NCBI GenBank assembly: GCA_905479265.1 | Contig: CAJQLX010000035.1 | Coordinates: 1 to 43,702, forward strand | Reading direction: 5' to 3' | DNA: 43,702 nt | From: an uncultured Alphaproteobacteria bacterium | Lineage (GTDB): Bacteria > Pseudomonadota > Alphaproteobacteria > UBA7985 | Shown here: in pieces, positions 41,627 through 43,702 of the stretch | Position numbering within the stretch: position 1 is the stretch's first letter | Layout: every line of letters starts with the position of its first letter | The notes under the pieces: model-generated | Database searches by the model: none | Told to the model about the DNA's origin: nothing | Seen by the model: the letters and a program-made list of their open reading frames with translations, nothing else | Position numbers and translations under genes: made by a program

Positions 41627-43702
41627 TGTCGTTAGGTACCAAAGTTTCGCTGTTTGGCGGATCATCCATCACAACGCTTTCATCATCTGGCGCCGGTAGC
41701 GGCGGTGGTTATGGTGGAACACTGTTGGGAGGGTCTGGCGGATCTTCACTCTTCGGTGGCTATGGTTACGGCCAAGGGTTTGGTACGTCGGGTCTCTTCG
41801 GTTACGGCAGCAGCTCGTCTTCTGGTGCTGGTGGTCTTGGAACCACGACACCGACAGCACCACAGGTCGGTCCGCAGGGCGTGGATATTGCCAAGCAAGT
41901 GGCAGAAGATTCGGTTGCCGGCTATGGGTTCCTCGCAAGCGACTTTACCGTCTCGGACGCCTCTGCCGTGGACAGTATGCAGGTCACTTCGTTGCCTGCG
42001 AACGGCACGCTTGAGCTTTCTTCCGTCGCAGTCGCACTGAACCAGATCATCGATTCCGATGATTTTGGGAACCTCGCTTACATTCCTGATGCTGACTTTG
42101 ACGGCGTTGAAACCTTTACCATTGCCATGAGCACAGATGGCACGGACTACGACAGCACACCGTCCAACGTGCAAATCACGGTTTTGGCCAGTGACGACGA
42201 CGCGCCAAGCGTTGCGGCTGTTCCAACGGTCGCCGTTGCCGAAGGTGAGACAGCGAGCAATCTCGGTTCGCTGATTGTTGCCAGCTACACCGACCCCGAC
42301 ACGAACGACACCTTGGATCAGGTTCTGATCAACGCTGTACCAACCATGGGTACGCTCAGCTACACCTCGGGCGCGGGCGGCGTTATCACTCTGGCGGGCG
42401 CCGCGACCATTTCGGCGGCCGAAGCAGCGACGCTTGTTTTCACCGCTGATGCTGACAACGGTGCGGGCGAAAGCGCAGCGACCACGGATACCTTTACGTT
42501 TGATCTCGTTGATAGCAGCGGATTAACCTCTGCGACGGCGGGTACGGTTAACATCCAGATCAACGATGGCAACGACGCGCCAGTCATGGCGGCGACCGAC
42601 AGTTATTCGGTCAACGAAAACGTCACGGCGATTGATGCGGTCGTCAATCCGGCAACCGACAATGAAACCCCTGATACCTTGGTCTACAGCATCACAGGCA
42701 CGGATGCGGCGCTGTTCAACGTCGATGCTGCGAATGGCGATTTGTCGTTCAAGGCTGCGCCCGATTACGAGGACGCAAAAGATTCGAACAAAGATAACAT
42801 CTACCGGCTGAACCTTGTTGCCACGGACGATGGCGGTGAGACAGCAAAGCAGGCTGTAGACGTTGAGGTTAACGATGAATCGTCAAACTTAGCGATCTCA
42901 GCGGCTACGGTGTCAGTCGACGAAGGAACCACCTTCGCCCTCACGGTTGGGGCAGCGACCAACAACGATCCAATCGGTGATGTGACTTACAGCATCGCGG
43001 GCGGCGCTGATTCGGCGCTGTTTACCATTGACGATGAAACGGGCGTTCTGAGTTTCATCTCCGCGCCAGACTTCGAAGATGATCTTTCCGCTGGTTCGAC
43101 GAATTCCTACGTCGTTGACATTGCTGCATCCATTGATGATGGCGATGACGGTGCTGTTTCCACCGACACGCAAACCATGACAGTGGACATCACTGACCTC
43201 GACGACGAGAAGCCGAGCTTCATCACTGCAGCATCTGGCGCTGACGCGCTCTCAGCAAATAACGTGAGCACCGCCGAAGGGGCTTTGAGTTTTGAAGTTG
43301 AAGAGCTCGCGAATGCGGTCTCGGCCATCGAAATTCTGGATATCAACTTCGGTGATGGTGAGGACGGCGCTACATCGGATACGGGCATTTCCTATTCAAT
43401 GAGCTCATCGGCTGGCACCAGCAATCTCACGATAACAGCGGCTTCGGGTAAGATTTCGCTCGGCGCGGGACTTGATCTCGACTTCGAAACCCGGTCGTCG
43501 ATCACGTTGACTGTGACCGCGGAAGACGCTTCTGGCGCAACGGCGAAAACCACTGTTGATGTGACTGTAACCGATGTTGACGAAGACCCCGAGTACACCG
43601 CTCCGTCCAACATATTGAGCGTGGATTCTGATCAAGACTATGACATTGGGGATGACATCAGCGACGCTTTTGAAGACCCTGAGTCCACGGAGATGACGTT
43701 CG
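41627..43702 (+). CDS. cadherin/tandem-95 repeat adhesin, 3' end outside the window
   Basis: An open frame from the ATG at 41627, with AGGGAGGA six bases upstream, runs 692 codons to the window edge without a stop. Residues 1-75 are Gly/Ser/Tyr-rich (GGYGYGQGFG, FGYGSSSSSG) and form no signal peptide, which fits type I secretion through a C-terminal signal not seen here. About 92-190 is a tandem-95 (cadherin-like) repeat, with EDSVAGYGFLASDF and TSLPANGTLEL. About 191-320 is a related Ig-like repeat. About 321-417 and 418-530 are cadherin repeats with YSITGTDAALFNVD and PDFEDD calcium-site segments, and another begins near 531. It likely mediates adhesion or biofilm. It may be co-transcribed with the surface protein upstream. 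Confidence 0.82.

Overview
The window looks like chromosomal DNA from an alphaproteobacterium, perhaps a marine one of moderate GC content. The basis is gene content rather than any rRNA: a Rhodobacter-style smo/mtl polyol cluster, a PA0069-type radical SAM protein, a DapC-type aminotransferase and long acidic surface proteins. I see no tRNA, rRNA, CRISPR array, transposase, phage gene or origin. Genus and species cannot be stated.

Layout. (1) 1-8762: a GntR/FadR-type regulator, a small unknown gene, then a leftward polyol operon transcribed in the order solute-binding protein, permease, permease, SmoS-like dehydrogenase, AraC regulator and mannitol 2-dehydrogenase. It would import a hexitol and oxidise it to a ketose, with its own regulator inside. 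No transporter ATPase gene is present. A terminator-like hairpin lies in the leader of the binding-protein gene, and a second hairpin sharing a 10-base sequence follows that gene. (2) 8763-13627: a Sel1-repeat protein, a TerC membrane protein, two TetR regulators, and two gene-poor stretches holding a candidate small RNA and a candidate 22-codon gene. (3) 13628-18562: a flavin reductase-like protein; a radical SAM protein behind a near-consensus promoter with an operator across its -10; a three-hairpin RNA region before a small basic protein; an FAH-family enzyme; a divergent HemC; and an acetyltransferase.

(4) 18572-25937: the bacterial alpha-2-macroglobulin gene and pbpC form a leftward operon with the acetyltransferase. 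The macroglobulin is thought to trap attacking proteases and PBP1C to make or repair peptidoglycan. (5) 26217-31098: an acyl-CoA ligase with a clear terminator, then a translationally coupled M24 peptidase and DapC-like aminotransferase. (6) 31216-37037: mostly unrecognised proteins. They are a lipoprotein, a small helical protein beside a DUF6932-like protein, a secreted protein, and a large exported protein with a peptidoglycan-binding domain and a threonine-rich linker. An SDR oxidoreductase follows.

(7) 37822-43702: a regulatory region rich in palindromes and a structured leader precede an 1128-residue acidic, calcium-binding-like surface protein (S-layer-like). An intercistronic hairpin separates it from a glycine-rich, cadherin/tandem-95 repeat adhesin that begins at 41627, lacks a signal peptide and runs off the right edge. 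The best leads for something undescribed are the three-hairpin RNA at 15604-15713, the surface-protein pair with its control region, the block of unknown envelope proteins, and the leader attenuator of the polyol operon.
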